Program-made: the position numbers and the translations under genes
Shown: piece after piece, positions 25,361 through 34,113 of the stretch
Layout of the letters: every line of letters begins with the position of its first letter
How positions within the stretch are numbered: the first letter of the stretch is position 1
The notes under the pieces: model-generated
The model's input: the letters and a program-made list of their open reading frames with translations, nothing else
What the model was told of the DNA's origin: nothing
Databases searched by the model: none
Assembly (NCBI RefSeq): GCF_036347135.1
Contig: NZ_CP108938.1
Coordinates: 1,612,001 to 1,676,000, forward strand
DNA from: Streptomyces sp. NBC_00775
Lineage (GTDB): Bacteria > Actinomycetota > Actinomycetes > Streptomycetales > Streptomycetaceae
Reading direction: 5' to 3'
DNA length: 64,000 bases

Positions 25361-25595
25361 CGTCCTCTACCGCCAGACAGGGACCGCGCTGCAGACCGGT
25401 GCCGCCCTGGACCGCCTCGGCCGTGCGGGAGGGGGGTCGCGGGCCGTCGCCGATGCGGGGTCGGACGGGGACGGAGTGCTCTCCATGCCCGCACGGCGCC
25501 GGGTCTGGTCGCTGTGCGCCACCCGGCGCGTGCGGGGTGCTCGGATCACCGTGTTCGCCCGGGCGGGAGGTTGCTGAGCACCTCCCCGAGACCGC

Positions 25596-26489
25596 TCAGT
25601 CGGTGCGGGTCGCCGTGTACACCGTGTGCGCCGTGAGGACGAACACGTCCGGGCGGTGGTGGACGCTCGCCTTGTCGTCCGGGTCGAGGAGGCGGTCGAG
25701 GGTGGCGAGGTCGTCCCGGTCGAGGCCCTCGGCGAGACCTTCGCGGCGGCGGGTGAGGGAGGTGACGACAAAGGCGCGGGCCTCGTCGGAGAGCGGGGCA
25801 GGGAGGTCGGAGAGGAAGGTGCGGGTGCCGGTGTGCCGCAGTCCCGCCGAGGAGAGCAGCGCGGGCCAGTCCTCGATCTCCGCCGCGGCTCCCGGCAGCG
25901 AGGCCCGCATCCGGGTGAACCACTCCTCATGGACCGCGTCGATACGGGCCTGCAGGCCGGGCCGGCCGATGCCGATGTCGCGCGGGAGGAAGCGGGTAGG
26001 CAGGCCGCCCTCCAGCAGGGCGAGGGTGCCGCCGGGCGCGAGACCCCGCGCGAAGCCGGCGAGGGCGGCGCGCTGGTCGCCGACGTGGTGCAGCGACCTG
26101 CTGGCCCACAGCAGGTCGGCCGGGTACTCCAACTCTCCCAGTCCGTCGGCGAGTTCAGCCTCCAAGGTGCTGAAGCGGTCACCGTGGCCGAGCCGGTCCG
26201 CGCGGGCCCGCGCCTCCTCCAGGAGGGGTCCCGCGCCGTCCACGGCGACGACCCGTGCTCCCGGGAACGTGGCGGCGAGGAGACAGGAGATGACGCCCGG
26301 GCCGCTGCCCGCGTCCACGATCAGCCCCGGCTCGGGCTGCTGCTCCCGCAGCCAGGCCGCCGCTTCCCGGTACGCCGGGGTGTACAGCTCGGCCTCCCGC
26401 ACCAGCAGGGGAAGCATCTCGGCGAAGTCCATGTCGGTGTGGTCGTGCCCGGGCCGGTCGTGCCCGGCGTGATCGTGGTGCTGTCCCAT
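25596..26489 (-). CDS. Class I SAM-dependent methyltransferase with His-rich N-terminus
   Basis: 297 residues from ATG 26489. Residues 1-20 are unusually rich in His and Asp ('HHDHAGHDRPGHDHTDMD'). A helical segment follows, then a Rossmann methyltransferase core: motif I 'LIVDAGSGPGVIS' near 56-68, 'VVAVDGAGPLLEEARARA', 'LWASRSLHHVGD' and 'ALAGFARGLAPGGTLALLEGG'. The C-terminus ends in a winged-looking stretch. The substrate is unknown. The His/Asp stretch could bind a metal ion, but this is speculative. It diverges from the PhyH-like gene across about 180 bases. Confidence 0.87.
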   Translation of the reverse strand: MGQHHDHAGHDRPGHDHTDMDFAEMLPLLVREAELYTPAYREAAAWLREQQPEPGLIVDAGSGPGVISCLLAATFPGARVVAVDGAGPLLEEARARADRLGHGDRFSTLEAELADGLGELEYPADLLWASRSLHHVGDQRAALAGFARGLAPGGTLALLEGGLPTRFLPRDIGIGRPGLQARIDAVHEEWFTRMRASLPGAAAEIEDWPALLSSAGLRHTGTRTFLSDLPAPLSDEARAFVVTSLTRRREGLAEGLDRDDLATLDRLLDPDDKASVHHRPDVFVLTAHTVYTATRTD

Positions 26490-26670
26490 GGCGGCAAGCC
26501 TCTCGTTCGGTATGCCGCCAGCGTGCTCCGCCACTCCCGGAAACGGCCAGTCGTGTTGCGCAAACAGCAAAATGGGCGGCCGAGAGAACCGCACGGACAG
26601 CACGGGCACAAGGACCGGCCGCGCGGAAATTCGGATGCGCCCGCGTGGGCAGCTCACCGAGCATGACCCC

Positions 26671-27441
26671 ATGGACGACGTGATGGTGGAGCGCTTCCTG
26701 GAAGACGGGTTCGTGAAGATCGAGGGCGCTTTCCCGCCACGCGTCGCCGAGGACTGCGCCCGGCTGCTGTGGCGGGAGACGGGCTACGATCCGGCCGACC
26801 CCACGACCTGGGCCGAGCCCGTGCGCTGGGTCTCCGGCATGGCGCAGGGGCCCTTCGCCGCCGCGGCCAACTCCCCTGTTCTGCATGAGGCGTTCGACCT
26901 GTTGCTCGGCGAAGGTCGCTGGGAGCCGCGCTACTCGCTGGGCAGCTTTCCGCTGCGTTTCCCGCACGAGGAGGAGCCGGACGACGCGGGCTGGCACATC
27001 GAGGGAAGCTATCTGCCCGAGGGCGAGAGCTGGTACTTCACGAACCTCAGGTCGAAGGGCCGCGCCCTGCTGATGCTCTTCCTCTTCAGCGAGGTCGGCG
27101 AGCGGGACGCCCCGACCCGCATCAGGGTCGGCTCCCATCTGGACGTACCGCCGCTGCTGGAGCCGTACGGCGAGGAGGGCGTGTCGGGCCTCGACCTCGC
27201 GCCGAAGCTGGTCGAGGCGTCCGCGCACCGCCCCCTCGCGTATGCCACCGGCCGCCCCGGCGACGTATACCTGTGTCACCCCTTCCTGGTGCACGCGGCA
27301 CAGCCGCACCACGGGACCCGGCCGCGCTTCATGGCGCAGCCGCCGCTGCACGCGCCCGTGCCGTACGAACTGGAGCGGGCCGACGGCGACTACTCGGCGG
27401 TGGAGTTCGCGATCCGCCGGGGTCTGGCCCCGGCGGCCTGA
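26671..27441 (+). CDS. Phytanoyl-CoA dioxygenase (PhyH)-like non-heme iron oxygenase
   Basis: 256 residues from ATG 26671 (ATG 26683 is an alternative; neither has a strong ribosome site). It starts with 'VERFLEDGFVKIEGAFPPRVAEDCARLLW', typical of PhyH proteins. A metal-ligand pair may lie in 'GWHIEGSY', where the usual H-x-D is H-x-E, with the distal His in 'LVHAAQPHHGTRPRFMAQPP'; the following Arg residues would bind 2-oxoglutarate. Family members hydroxylate small molecules using Fe(II), O2 and 2-oxoglutarate. The H-x-E change is unusual and could mean an altered or lost activity. Confidence 0.82.
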   Translation: MDDVMVERFLEDGFVKIEGAFPPRVAEDCARLLWRETGYDPADPTTWAEPVRWVSGMAQGPFAAAANSPVLHEAFDLLLGEGRWEPRYSLGSFPLRFPHEEEPDDAGWHIEGSYLPEGESWYFTNLRSKGRALLMLFLFSEVGERDAPTRIRVGSHLDVPPLLEPYGEEGVSGLDLAPKLVEASAHRPLAYATGRPGDVYLCHPFLVHAAQPHHGTRPRFMAQPPLHAPVPYELERADGDYSAVEFAIRRGLAPAA

Positions 27442-27488
27442 CCCCGGCGGATCGCCCGGTCAACCGGTCGCCCGGTGGATCAGCCGGT

Positions 27489-29207
27489 TTACAGCGGCGG
27501 GTACGCGTTCGTCATCAGCTGCTGGAACTGGGCGGAGAACCAGTGCCCGGACAGCGGGGCGTTCGGCAGGGCACCCGACAGGTTGTTGCCGTTGCGGGCG
27601 TTGCCCGTGTACGTCGGGTCGCACATCCGGTCGAAGCCCTTGCCCTCGTCGTTGGCGATCGCCGAGCTGGAGCCGTCGGACTCCCCCGGGGGCTTCATCC
27701 ACACGTAGGCGTCGATGCCGGTCGCCGGTGCGGCCTGCGGGCGCTCGCCGAGACCGGCACCGGACTGGTTGCACCAGTTGCCGACGTGGATACGGCGGTC
27801 GTAGCGGCCCCCGTCGACGTAGGTGTCGACGCTGGTCGTCGCGCCGGGACCGGTGGGCCGCGCGGTGCCGCCCCAGCCGTTCCTGGAGGTGTCGATCAGC
27901 ATGCCGATGCCGGAGTTGAAGCCGGCCGAGACGAGCTGGGTGCGGAAGGCCTGGGCGTACGACAGCTCGTCGACGTAGCGGTTCCAGTCGACCCACTTCG
28001 ACTGGCGGACGGAGGTACCGTTCACCGTGTCGTTGATGGTGAAGTTGTTCTCCTTCAGCGCGCTGTAGTTGGCCGTGTTGGTGATGAAGCCGTGCACGTC
28101 GTCGACCGTGGCGCCCTCGGCCGTGGCGGCCTGCTTGAACAGGGTGGCCGAGGGGGCGAAGTTGTCGTCCCAGCCGAGCCAGCCGTGGTGTCCGGCGTCG
28201 ATGTAGTTGTAGACGTTGGGGATCGCGCCCAGCTTGGCCAGCGCGTAGCCGACGCCCTTCACGTAGTTGCCGTTGGCGAGCATCGTGTCGCACGCGGCCG
28301 TGGCGGTGGCGCGGCTGCCCGTGTTGGTGACGAGGTTCGGCAGCGAGTCGATCTCGATGGTCGTGACGATGCGCAGACTCGCGTACTTCGAGTCGGCGAG
28401 GATCGCGGCGATCGGGTCGATGAACTGCGTCTTGTACTTGTCGATCTCCGTCGGGCCGAGCTCCCCGTTGGAGGCCAGGGCCGCGCAGTCACGTCCGGGC
28501 AGGTCGTACACGACGAGCTGCACGACTTCTTCGTTGCTGCCCTTCTGCGCCAGCGCCGCGTCGAGGTGGGCACGCAGACCCATGCTGGTGCTCGTCCCGT
28601 TGATCGCGGCGATCCGGTCGAGCCAGACACCGGTGGGCTGGCTGGAGATCCTGCTGCCCCCGGTCTCGGCGGCGGCCTTGGCGGACCACTCGGGGTTCAC
28701 GTACACCTTGGCCCCGGCGTACGGGTTGTCGACCTTGCCGGAGGGGTCGGTGCCGCCCCCGCCTCCCCCGCCGCCGCTTCCGTCATCGACGTTGCAGGTC
28801 ACCCCGTCGAGCGTGAAGGTGGTCGGCAGTGCGTTGGTGCCGCTGTACGAGGCGTTGAACCCGAAGCTGACCGAACCGCCGGTCGCCAGCGTTCCGTTGT
28901 AGGTCTCGTTGGCCGCGGTGACGTCCGTGCCGCTCTGGCTGATCTTCGCGTTCCAGCCCTGGGTGACCTTCTGGTTTCCGGCGTACGACCACTTCACCGC
29001 CCAAGCGGACTTGGCGGCGCTGTTGTTGGTGACCGTGACGGCGGCGGTGAAGCCGGTGTCCCACTGGTTCTGCACCTTGTAGTCGACGGTGCAGGGGATG
29101 GCGGCGATCGAGGCGTCCGGCGCGACGGCGGCGGCAGCGGTGCCGGTGGTCGTCGCGCCGCCGAGGAGGATCAGGCTCGCGAGTAACGCTGTTCTGGTAC
29201 GGCTCAT
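27489..29207 (-). CDS. Secreted GH6 cellulase (cellobiohydrolase type) with N-terminal CBM2
   Basis: 572 residues from ATG 29207. A signal peptide to about residue 27 is followed by a CBM2 (about 38-138: 'CTVDYKVQNQWDTGFTAAVTV', split by a conserved Cys pair, and 'VTQGWNAKISQSG'), a poly-Gly linker and a GH6 domain from about 155. GH6 signatures are 'LVVYDLPGRDCAALASNGE' (catalytic Asp), 'YIDAGHHGWLGW' and 'YVWMKPPGESDG'. The ending 'HWFSAQFQQLMTNAYPPL' and the length fit exo-acting CbhA/Cel6B-like enzymes, which release cellobiose from non-reducing ends. It follows the GH5 gene by 13 bases, so both probably answer to the CebR box at 30877. Confidence 0.95.
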   Translation of the reverse strand: MSRTRTALLASLILLGGATTTGTAAAAVAPDASIAAIPCTVDYKVQNQWDTGFTAAVTVTNNSAAKSAWAVKWSYAGNQKVTQGWNAKISQSGTDVTAANETYNGTLATGGSVSFGFNASYSGTNALPTTFTLDGVTCNVDDGSGGGGGGGGTDPSGKVDNPYAGAKVYVNPEWSAKAAAETGGSRISSQPTGVWLDRIAAINGTSTSMGLRAHLDAALAQKGSNEEVVQLVVYDLPGRDCAALASNGELGPTEIDKYKTQFIDPIAAILADSKYASLRIVTTIEIDSLPNLVTNTGSRATATAACDTMLANGNYVKGVGYALAKLGAIPNVYNYIDAGHHGWLGWDDNFAPSATLFKQAATAEGATVDDVHGFITNTANYSALKENNFTINDTVNGTSVRQSKWVDWNRYVDELSYAQAFRTQLVSAGFNSGIGMLIDTSRNGWGGTARPTGPGATTSVDTYVDGGRYDRRIHVGNWCNQSGAGLGERPQAAPATGIDAYVWMKPPGESDGSSSAIANDEGKGFDRMCDPTYTGNARNGNNLSGALPNAPLSGHWFSAQFQQLMTNAYPPL

Positions 29208-29220
29208 GGGTGCGGGTGTC

Positions 29221-30696
29221 CTATCCGTTGAGGGCGCGCAGGTGGTCGCGCAGCCCGATGCCATACGCGGTGGGCGTTCCGTCGTAGTTGGAGATCAGGG
29301 AAGGACCCGAGGAACAGTCCCAGGTGTTCCAGGTCCAGCCGAGGTAGGAGAGCCCCCGGTCGTCGAACCACTTCATGACGGTGTCGACGAAGGAGTGGGA
29401 GCAGGTGTTCTCGCCGATCTCCCCCGCCACGAGCGGCACTTGGGCGGCCACCGGGGCGAGCGTCGAGTTCCAGCAGCTCTCACTGGCGCAGGTGTTGAAG
29501 TTGTAGACGTGGTACGCGGCGACGAGATTGCCCGTCGGATCACTGGGCTTGTACGTCAGCCACTGGCTCAGATCGTTGGAGTACGCGAGCCCGCCGGCCA
29601 GGATCAGGTTCTTGGCGCCGGTGCCGCGTACCGCGTCGACCAGGTCCTGCATTCCGGCGACCTCGTAGGAGATGCCGGGGCAGGTGCCGCCGTCCCGCCA
29701 GCACTCCCACGCCTGGGTGGTCGTGGAGGTCGCGCGGTCCGGGTAGGGCTCGTTGAACAGGTCGAACGCGACGGCCGGGTCGTCCTTGAAGGTGCTGGCG
29801 ACCGAGGCCCAGAAGGACGGGGTGTACTGGGCGTCCGGCATCGGCTTCTGACAGGTGGCGTGCACGTCGGAGCAGCCCGCGGAGTTGCCGGTGTACTGGC
29901 CGTACGACCAGTGCAGTTCGACGAGCGGCGTCATGCCGTGCGCCTCGACCTTGGCCACCAGGTCCTTGATGGCGGCTATGTAGTTGGCGCCGCCGTACTC
30001 CGGCTTGATGTTGGACAGGCCCAGCCAGCACTCCTCGTTCAGCGGAATGCGGACCGTGTTGGCCTTCCAGTCGGCGATCGCCTTGACGGACGCGTCGTCG
30101 ACCGGGCCGTCGAAGATGCCGTAGCCCTGGACGCACATGAACTCGCCGCCGGAGCGGTTGACGCCGAGCATCCGGCGCGTGGCACCGGTCGCGTCCACCA
30201 GTTTGTTGCCCGAGACATGCAGCTTGGGCGCCTCACCGGTGGCCGGCGGCTCGGTCGGTGTCGGTGTGGGCGTCGGCCCGGCGTCCACGTTGCAGGTCGT
30301 GCCGTTGAGCTTGAAGGCCGTCGGTACGGCGTTGCTGCCCGACCACGAGGCCAGGAACCCGGCGCTGACGCTCGCGCCGGTGCCCAGCGAGCCGTTCCAG
30401 CTCTCGTTGGCCGCGGTCACGGTCGTATTGGACTGGGACCACTTGGCACTCCAGCCCTGGGTGACCTTCTGGCCGCCGGCGAAATCGAAGGTGAGGCTCC
30501 AACTACTCACCGCTGCCATGTTGTTGGTGATTTTCACGGCGCCCTGGAAGCCGGTGTCCCACTGGCTGGTGACGGAGTACTCCACCGTGCACGCGGGTGT
30601 GGCCCCTGAAGCCGTGACGACCGGCGCGATCGCGGTGCCCACAAGGGCGACCGCGGCGCCGACCACTAAAAGTCCTAAACGCGGAGGGTGTCGCAT
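29221..30696 (-). CDS. Secreted GH5 endoglucanase with N-terminal CBM2
   Basis: 491 residues from ATG 30696, with AAGGA eight bases upstream. Signal peptide to about residue 31, CBM2 at about 34-135 ('CTVEYSVTSQWDTGFQGAV', 'QKVTQGWSAKWSQSN'), a Pro-Thr linker and a GH5 barrel from about 160. The acid/base Glu is in 'FDLFNEPYPD' and the nucleophile Glu in 'VPLVAGEIGENTC'; 'MTPLVELHWSYG' is the usual substrate-site strand. It hydrolyses internal cellulose bonds outside the cell. First gene of a two-gene unit with the GH6 enzyme, divergent from GH48. Confidence 0.95.
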   Translation of the reverse strand: MRHPPRLGLLVVGAAVALVGTAIAPVVTASGATPACTVEYSVTSQWDTGFQGAVKITNNMAAVSSWSLTFDFAGGQKVTQGWSAKWSQSNTTVTAANESWNGSLGTGASVSAGFLASWSGSNAVPTAFKLNGTTCNVDAGPTPTPTPTEPPATGEAPKLHVSGNKLVDATGATRRMLGVNRSGGEFMCVQGYGIFDGPVDDASVKAIADWKANTVRIPLNEECWLGLSNIKPEYGGANYIAAIKDLVAKVEAHGMTPLVELHWSYGQYTGNSAGCSDVHATCQKPMPDAQYTPSFWASVASTFKDDPAVAFDLFNEPYPDRATSTTTQAWECWRDGGTCPGISYEVAGMQDLVDAVRGTGAKNLILAGGLAYSNDLSQWLTYKPSDPTGNLVAAYHVYNFNTCASESCWNSTLAPVAAQVPLVAGEIGENTCSHSFVDTVMKWFDDRGLSYLGWTWNTWDCSSGPSLISNYDGTPTAYGIGLRDHLRALNG

Positions 30697-30744
30697 GAGC
30701 GAGTCCTTACAGCTCGGTCGCGTCGTGACGGACGCGTCGACTGA

Positions 30745-30758
30745 TGGAACCGCTCCCA
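30745..30758. promoter_or_regulatory. Imperfect CebR box, GH5 side of the cellulase intergenic region
   Basis: TGGAACCGCTCCCA matches the CebR consensus TGGGAGCGCTCCCA at 12 of 14 bases and lies 49 bases upstream of the GH5 start, a promoter-proximal position on the minus-strand side. Confidence 0.7.
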
Positions 30759-30876
30759 CTGGTGCGGATGAAGTTAGCGCCAAGCGTCAGCAAAGGACAG
30801 AGGTGTTGCACTGTTGATCAATCGAATCATTTCGACTCTTCAAGCACCTTGACCCCTCACACCCCCCTCTCCAATA

Positions 30877-30890
30877 TGGGAGCGCTCCCA
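30877..30890. promoter_or_regulatory. Perfect CebR operator between divergent cellulase genes
   Basis: TGGGAGCGCTCCCA is an exact 14-base palindrome, identical to the consensus bound by CebR, the LacI-family repressor of cello-oligosaccharide use and cellulases in Streptomyces. It lies 59 bases before the GH48 start. Binding should repress GH48 and, with the second box at 30745, the GH5-GH6 unit until cellobiose or cellotriose is present. Confidence 0.93.
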
Positions 30891-30949
30891 CTGGTTCAAG
30901 GCTTGTTGCTCCTCCCCCCATTCTCCGAGCCGCAAGGAGGAACCAGCAC

Positions 30950-33874
30950 ATGCGCCCCAGCCCCAGAAAGAGACACCGCCGCACCGCGCGGCGGCTGTGG
31001 ACCGCCGTCGTGGCGGCCCTCGCACTCCCCCTGGCGACACTGGCAACCGGTTCAACTCCCGCACAGGCAGCGACAGTTCAGTGCAGCGTCGACTACAAGA
31101 CCAATGACTGGGGCTCCGGCTTCACCACCGACGTCACGATCACCAACCGGGGTAGCGACGCGATCAGCGGCTGGACCCTGACGTACGACTACACGGGCAA
31201 CCAGACCCTCACCAACGGCTGGAACGGCACCTGGTCCCAGTCCGGCAAGACGGTCACCGTGAAGAACGCGTCCTGGAACGGGACGATCGCCGCCGGGGCC
31301 GCCGTCACCGCCGGCGGCCAGTTCACGTACAGCGGCACCAACACCGCGCCGGCGTCCTTCGCGGTCAACGGCACCACCTGCACCGGCGCGCACCAGCCGC
31401 CGGTCACCGTGCTGACCAGCCCGACCGCGGGCGCGATCTACACCCAGGGCGACGCGATCCCGCTGGCCGCGACGGCCGCCGCCGCCGACAGCGCGACCAT
31501 CAGCAAGGTCGAGTTCTACGACGACACGACGCTGCTGGGCACGGACACCAGCTCCCCGTACACGCTCTCGGTCAACAGCCTGACCGTGGGCAGTCATTCG
31601 CTGGTGGCGAAGGCGTACGACAGCCTGGGCGCGTCCGCGAACTCCACACCGGTCGGCATCACGGTCGCCTCGGGTCCCGCCGTGGTGGCCTCGCCGACCC
31701 AACTCGGCGTCCAACAGGGCAAGACGGGGACCTTCGACCTGAAGCTGTCGACGCAGCCTTCGGCGAACGTGACGGTGTCGACCGCTCGCACGGACGGCAA
31801 CACGGGTCTGTCCGTCACGGGCGGCTCCTCGCTCACCTTCACCCCGTCCAACTGGAACACGGCGCAGACGGTGACCCTCACCGCCGACGCCTCCGGCACC
31901 GGATCGGCGACCTTCACGGCCTCCGCGACCGGTTTCACCAAGGCCACGGTCACCGTGACGGAGCTGGCCGCGTCGAAGGCGTACGACGCCCGTTTCCTGG
32001 ACCTCTACGGCAAGATCACCAACCCGGCGAACGGCTACTTCTCCCCCGAGGGCATCCCCTACCACTCGGTGGAGACACTGATCGTCGAGGCGCCCGACCA
32101 GGGTCATGAGACGACGTCGGAGGCGTACAGCTATCTGATCTGGCTGCAGGCGATGTACGGGAAGGTCACCGGCGACTGGTCGAAGTTCAACGCCGCGTGG
32201 ACGACCATGGAGACGTACATGATCCCCACCCACGCCGACCAGCCGACGAACTCCTTCTACAACGCCTCCAAGCCGGCTACCTACGCGCCCGAGCTGGACA
32301 CTCCGAACGAGTACCCGGCGAAGCTCGACACGAGTGTCTCCGTCGGCTCGGACCCGATCGCGGGTGAGCTGAAGAGTGCGTACGGCACGGACGACGTGTA
32401 CGGCATGCACTGGCTCCAGGACGTCGACAACACGTATGGGTACGGCAACTCCCCGGGCAAGTGCGAGGCGGGTCCGACCGACACCGGCCCCTCGTACATC
32501 AACACCTTCCAGCGCGGCGCGCAGGAGTCGGTGTGGGAGACGGTTCCGCAGCCGACCTGTGACTCCTTCAAGTACGGCGGAACGAACGGGTACTTGGACC
32601 TCTTCACCGGGGACTCCTCGTACGCCAAGCAGTGGAAGTACACCGACGCTCCCGACGCCGACGCGCGGGCCGTGCAGGCCGCGTACTGGGCCGACGTCTG
32701 GGCCAAGGCCCAGGGCAAGGGCAGCGATGTGTCCACGACCGTCGGCAAGGCGGCGAAGATGGGCGACTATCTGCGCTACGCCATGTACGACAAGTACTTC
32801 AAGAAAATAGGCAACTGCGTCGGCCCGTCGACCTGCGCGGCCGGCACCGGCAAGGACGCCTCCTCCTATCTGCTCTCCTGGTACTACGCCTGGGGCGGCG
32901 CCAACGACACCTCGGCGGGCTGGGCCTGGCGCATCGGATCCAGCCACGTCCACGGCGGCTACCAGAACCCCCTGGCGGCGTACGCGCTCAGCACGAACGC
33001 CGATCTGAAGCCCAAGTCCTCGACAGGGGCGGCGGACTGGGGAACCTCCCTCACCCGGCAGCTGGAGTTCTACCGCTGGCTCCAGTCGGACGAGGGCGCC
33101 ATCGCGGGCGGTGCCACCAACAGCTGGGCGGGCCGTTACGCGACGCCGCCCACCGGGACGCCGACCTTCTACGGCATGTACTACGACCAGCAGCCGGTGT
33201 ACCACGACCCGCCGTCCAACCAGTGGTTCGGCTTCCAGGCGTGGTCCATGGAGCGGGTCGCCGAGTACTACCAGCAGACGGGGAACGTGAGCGCGAAGGC
33301 GGTCCTCGACAAGTGGGTCTCCTGGGCGCTGTCCAAGACCACGATCAACCCGGACGGCACCTACCAGATCCCCTCCACCCTCCAGTGGTCCGGCGCGCCC
33401 GACACCTGGAACGCGTCAAGTCCCGGCGCCAACAGCGGACTTCACGTGACCGTCGCCGACTACACGAACGACGTCGGTGTGGCGGCCGCGTACGCGAAGA
33501 CCCTGTCGTACTACGCCGCCAAGTCCGGCAACGCGCAGGCGAAGACGACGGCGAAGGCACTGCTCGACGGCATGTGGGGCAACTACCAGGACGGTCTCGG
33601 TATCGCCGTCCCGGAGACCCGCGCCGACTACAACCGCTTCGACGACAGCGTGTACGTGCCGAGCGGCTGGACCGGCACGATGCCGAACGGCGACACGATC
33701 AACTCCTCCTCGACCTTCACCTCGCTCCGGTCCTTCTACAAGAACGACCCGGCCTGGTCGAAGATCGAGAGCTATCTGGCGGGCGGGGCCGCGCCCTCCT
33801 TCACGTACCACCGGTTCTGGGCCCAGGCGGACATCGCCCTGGCCATGGGCTCGTACGCGGAGCTTCTCGAATAG
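30950..33874 (+). CDS. Secreted GH48 cellulase (reducing-end cellobiohydrolase) with N-terminal CBM2 and two Ig-like domains
   Basis: 974 residues from ATG 30950 with AAGGAGG nine bases upstream. Signal peptide of about 40 residues ('[10 protein letters not shown]'), CBM2 at about 43-143, an Ig-like domain at about 147-242 ('[16 protein letters not shown]'), a second beta-rich domain at about 243-341 ('[20 protein letters not shown]') and the GH48 (alpha/alpha)6 barrel from about 345. The catalytic acid is in '[16 protein letters not shown]'; '[15 protein letters not shown]' and '[15 protein letters not shown]' are GH48 hallmarks. It works processively from the reducing ends of cellulose, in synergy with GH5 and GH6. 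Confidence 0.96.
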   Translation: MRPSPRKRHRRTARRLWTAVVAALALPLATLATGSTPAQAATVQCSVDYKTNDWGSGFTTDVTITNRGSDAISGWTLTYDYTGNQTLTNGWNGTWSQSGKTVTVKNASWNGTIAAGAAVTAGGQFTYSGTNTAPASFAVNGTTCTGAHQPPVTVLTSPTAGAIYTQGDAIPLAATAAAADSATISKVEFYDDTTLLGTDTSSPYTLSVNSLTVGSHSLVAKAYDSLGASANSTPVGITVASGPAVVASPTQLGVQQGKTGTFDLKLSTQPSANVTVSTARTDGNTGLSVTGGSSLTFTPSNWNTAQTVTLTADASGTGSATFTASATGFTKATVTVTELAASKAYDARFLDLYGKITNPANGYFSPEGIPYHSVETLIVEAPDQGHETTSEAYSYLIWLQAMYGKVTGDWSKFNAAWTTMETYMIPTHADQPTNSFYNASKPATYAPELDTPNEYPAKLDTSVSVGSDPIAGELKSAYGTDDVYGMHWLQDVDNTYGYGNSPGKCEAGPTDTGPSYINTFQRGAQESVWETVPQPTCDSFKYGGTNGYLDLFTGDSSYAKQWKYTDAPDADARAVQAAYWADVWAKAQGKGSDVSTTVGKAAKMGDYLRYAMYDKYFKKIGNCVGPSTCAAGTGKDASSYLLSWYYAWGGANDTSAGWAWRIGSSHVHGGYQNPLAAYALSTNADLKPKSSTGAADWGTSLTRQLEFYRWLQSDEGAIAGGATNSWAGRYATPPTGTPTFYGMYYDQQPVYHDPPSNQWFGFQAWSMERVAEYYQQTGNVSAKAVLDKWVSWALSKTTINPDGTYQIPSTLQWSGAPDTWNASSPGANSGLHVTVADYTNDVGVAAAYAKTLSYYAAKSGNAQAKTTAKALLDGMWGNYQDGLGIAVPETRADYNRFDDSVYVPSGWTGTMPNGDTINSSSTFTSLRSFYKNDPAWSKIESYLAGGAAPSFTYHRFWAQADIALAMGSYAELLE

Positions 33875-33935
33875 CCCCCGCCAAGCGCTCCGCGGGAAGG
33901 GCGGTATGGACACTGCCGGCCGGCTGTGGCTGGCC

Positions 33936-33968
33936 GCGCAGTTCCCCGCGCCCCTTATAGGGGCGCGG
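33936..33968. terminator. Repeat-derived hairpin after GH48
   Basis: CCGCGCCCC (33946-33954) and GGGGCGCGG (33960-33968) form a nine-base stem with loop TTATA. The whole GCGCAGTTCCCC-hairpin unit recurs at 44468-44502 and, without the hairpin, in inverted form at 45540, so it is a copy of a dispersed intergenic repeat. Confidence 0.65.
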
Positions 33969-34043
33969 TAGCTCGCCGCGCTTCATCGGAACCGCTTGAA
34001 GGCTCCGCGTGCTTGGCCTCGTCACCTGACGACGGGGCCGATC

Positions 34044-34082
34044 GGCCGGGCGGTCCCCACCCGCACTGGGGGCCGCCCGGCC
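34044..34082 (+). terminator. GC-rich stem-loop between GH48 and GH74
   Basis: Bases 34044-34058 pair with 34068-34082 over 15 positions with one G-T wobble and a nine-base loop, 31 bases before the GH74 start. It probably ends transcription from the GH48 promoter; an attenuator role for GH74 is the alternative. Confidence 0.6.
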
Positions 34083-34113
34083 TTCATGCCCTCCTTCAGA
34101 GAGGACCCCCACC

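Noticed and set aside
27273..29186. Plus-strand open frame of 637 codons opposite the GH6 cellulase
   Set aside because: Shadow of a clear CBM2-GH6 gene; no motif.
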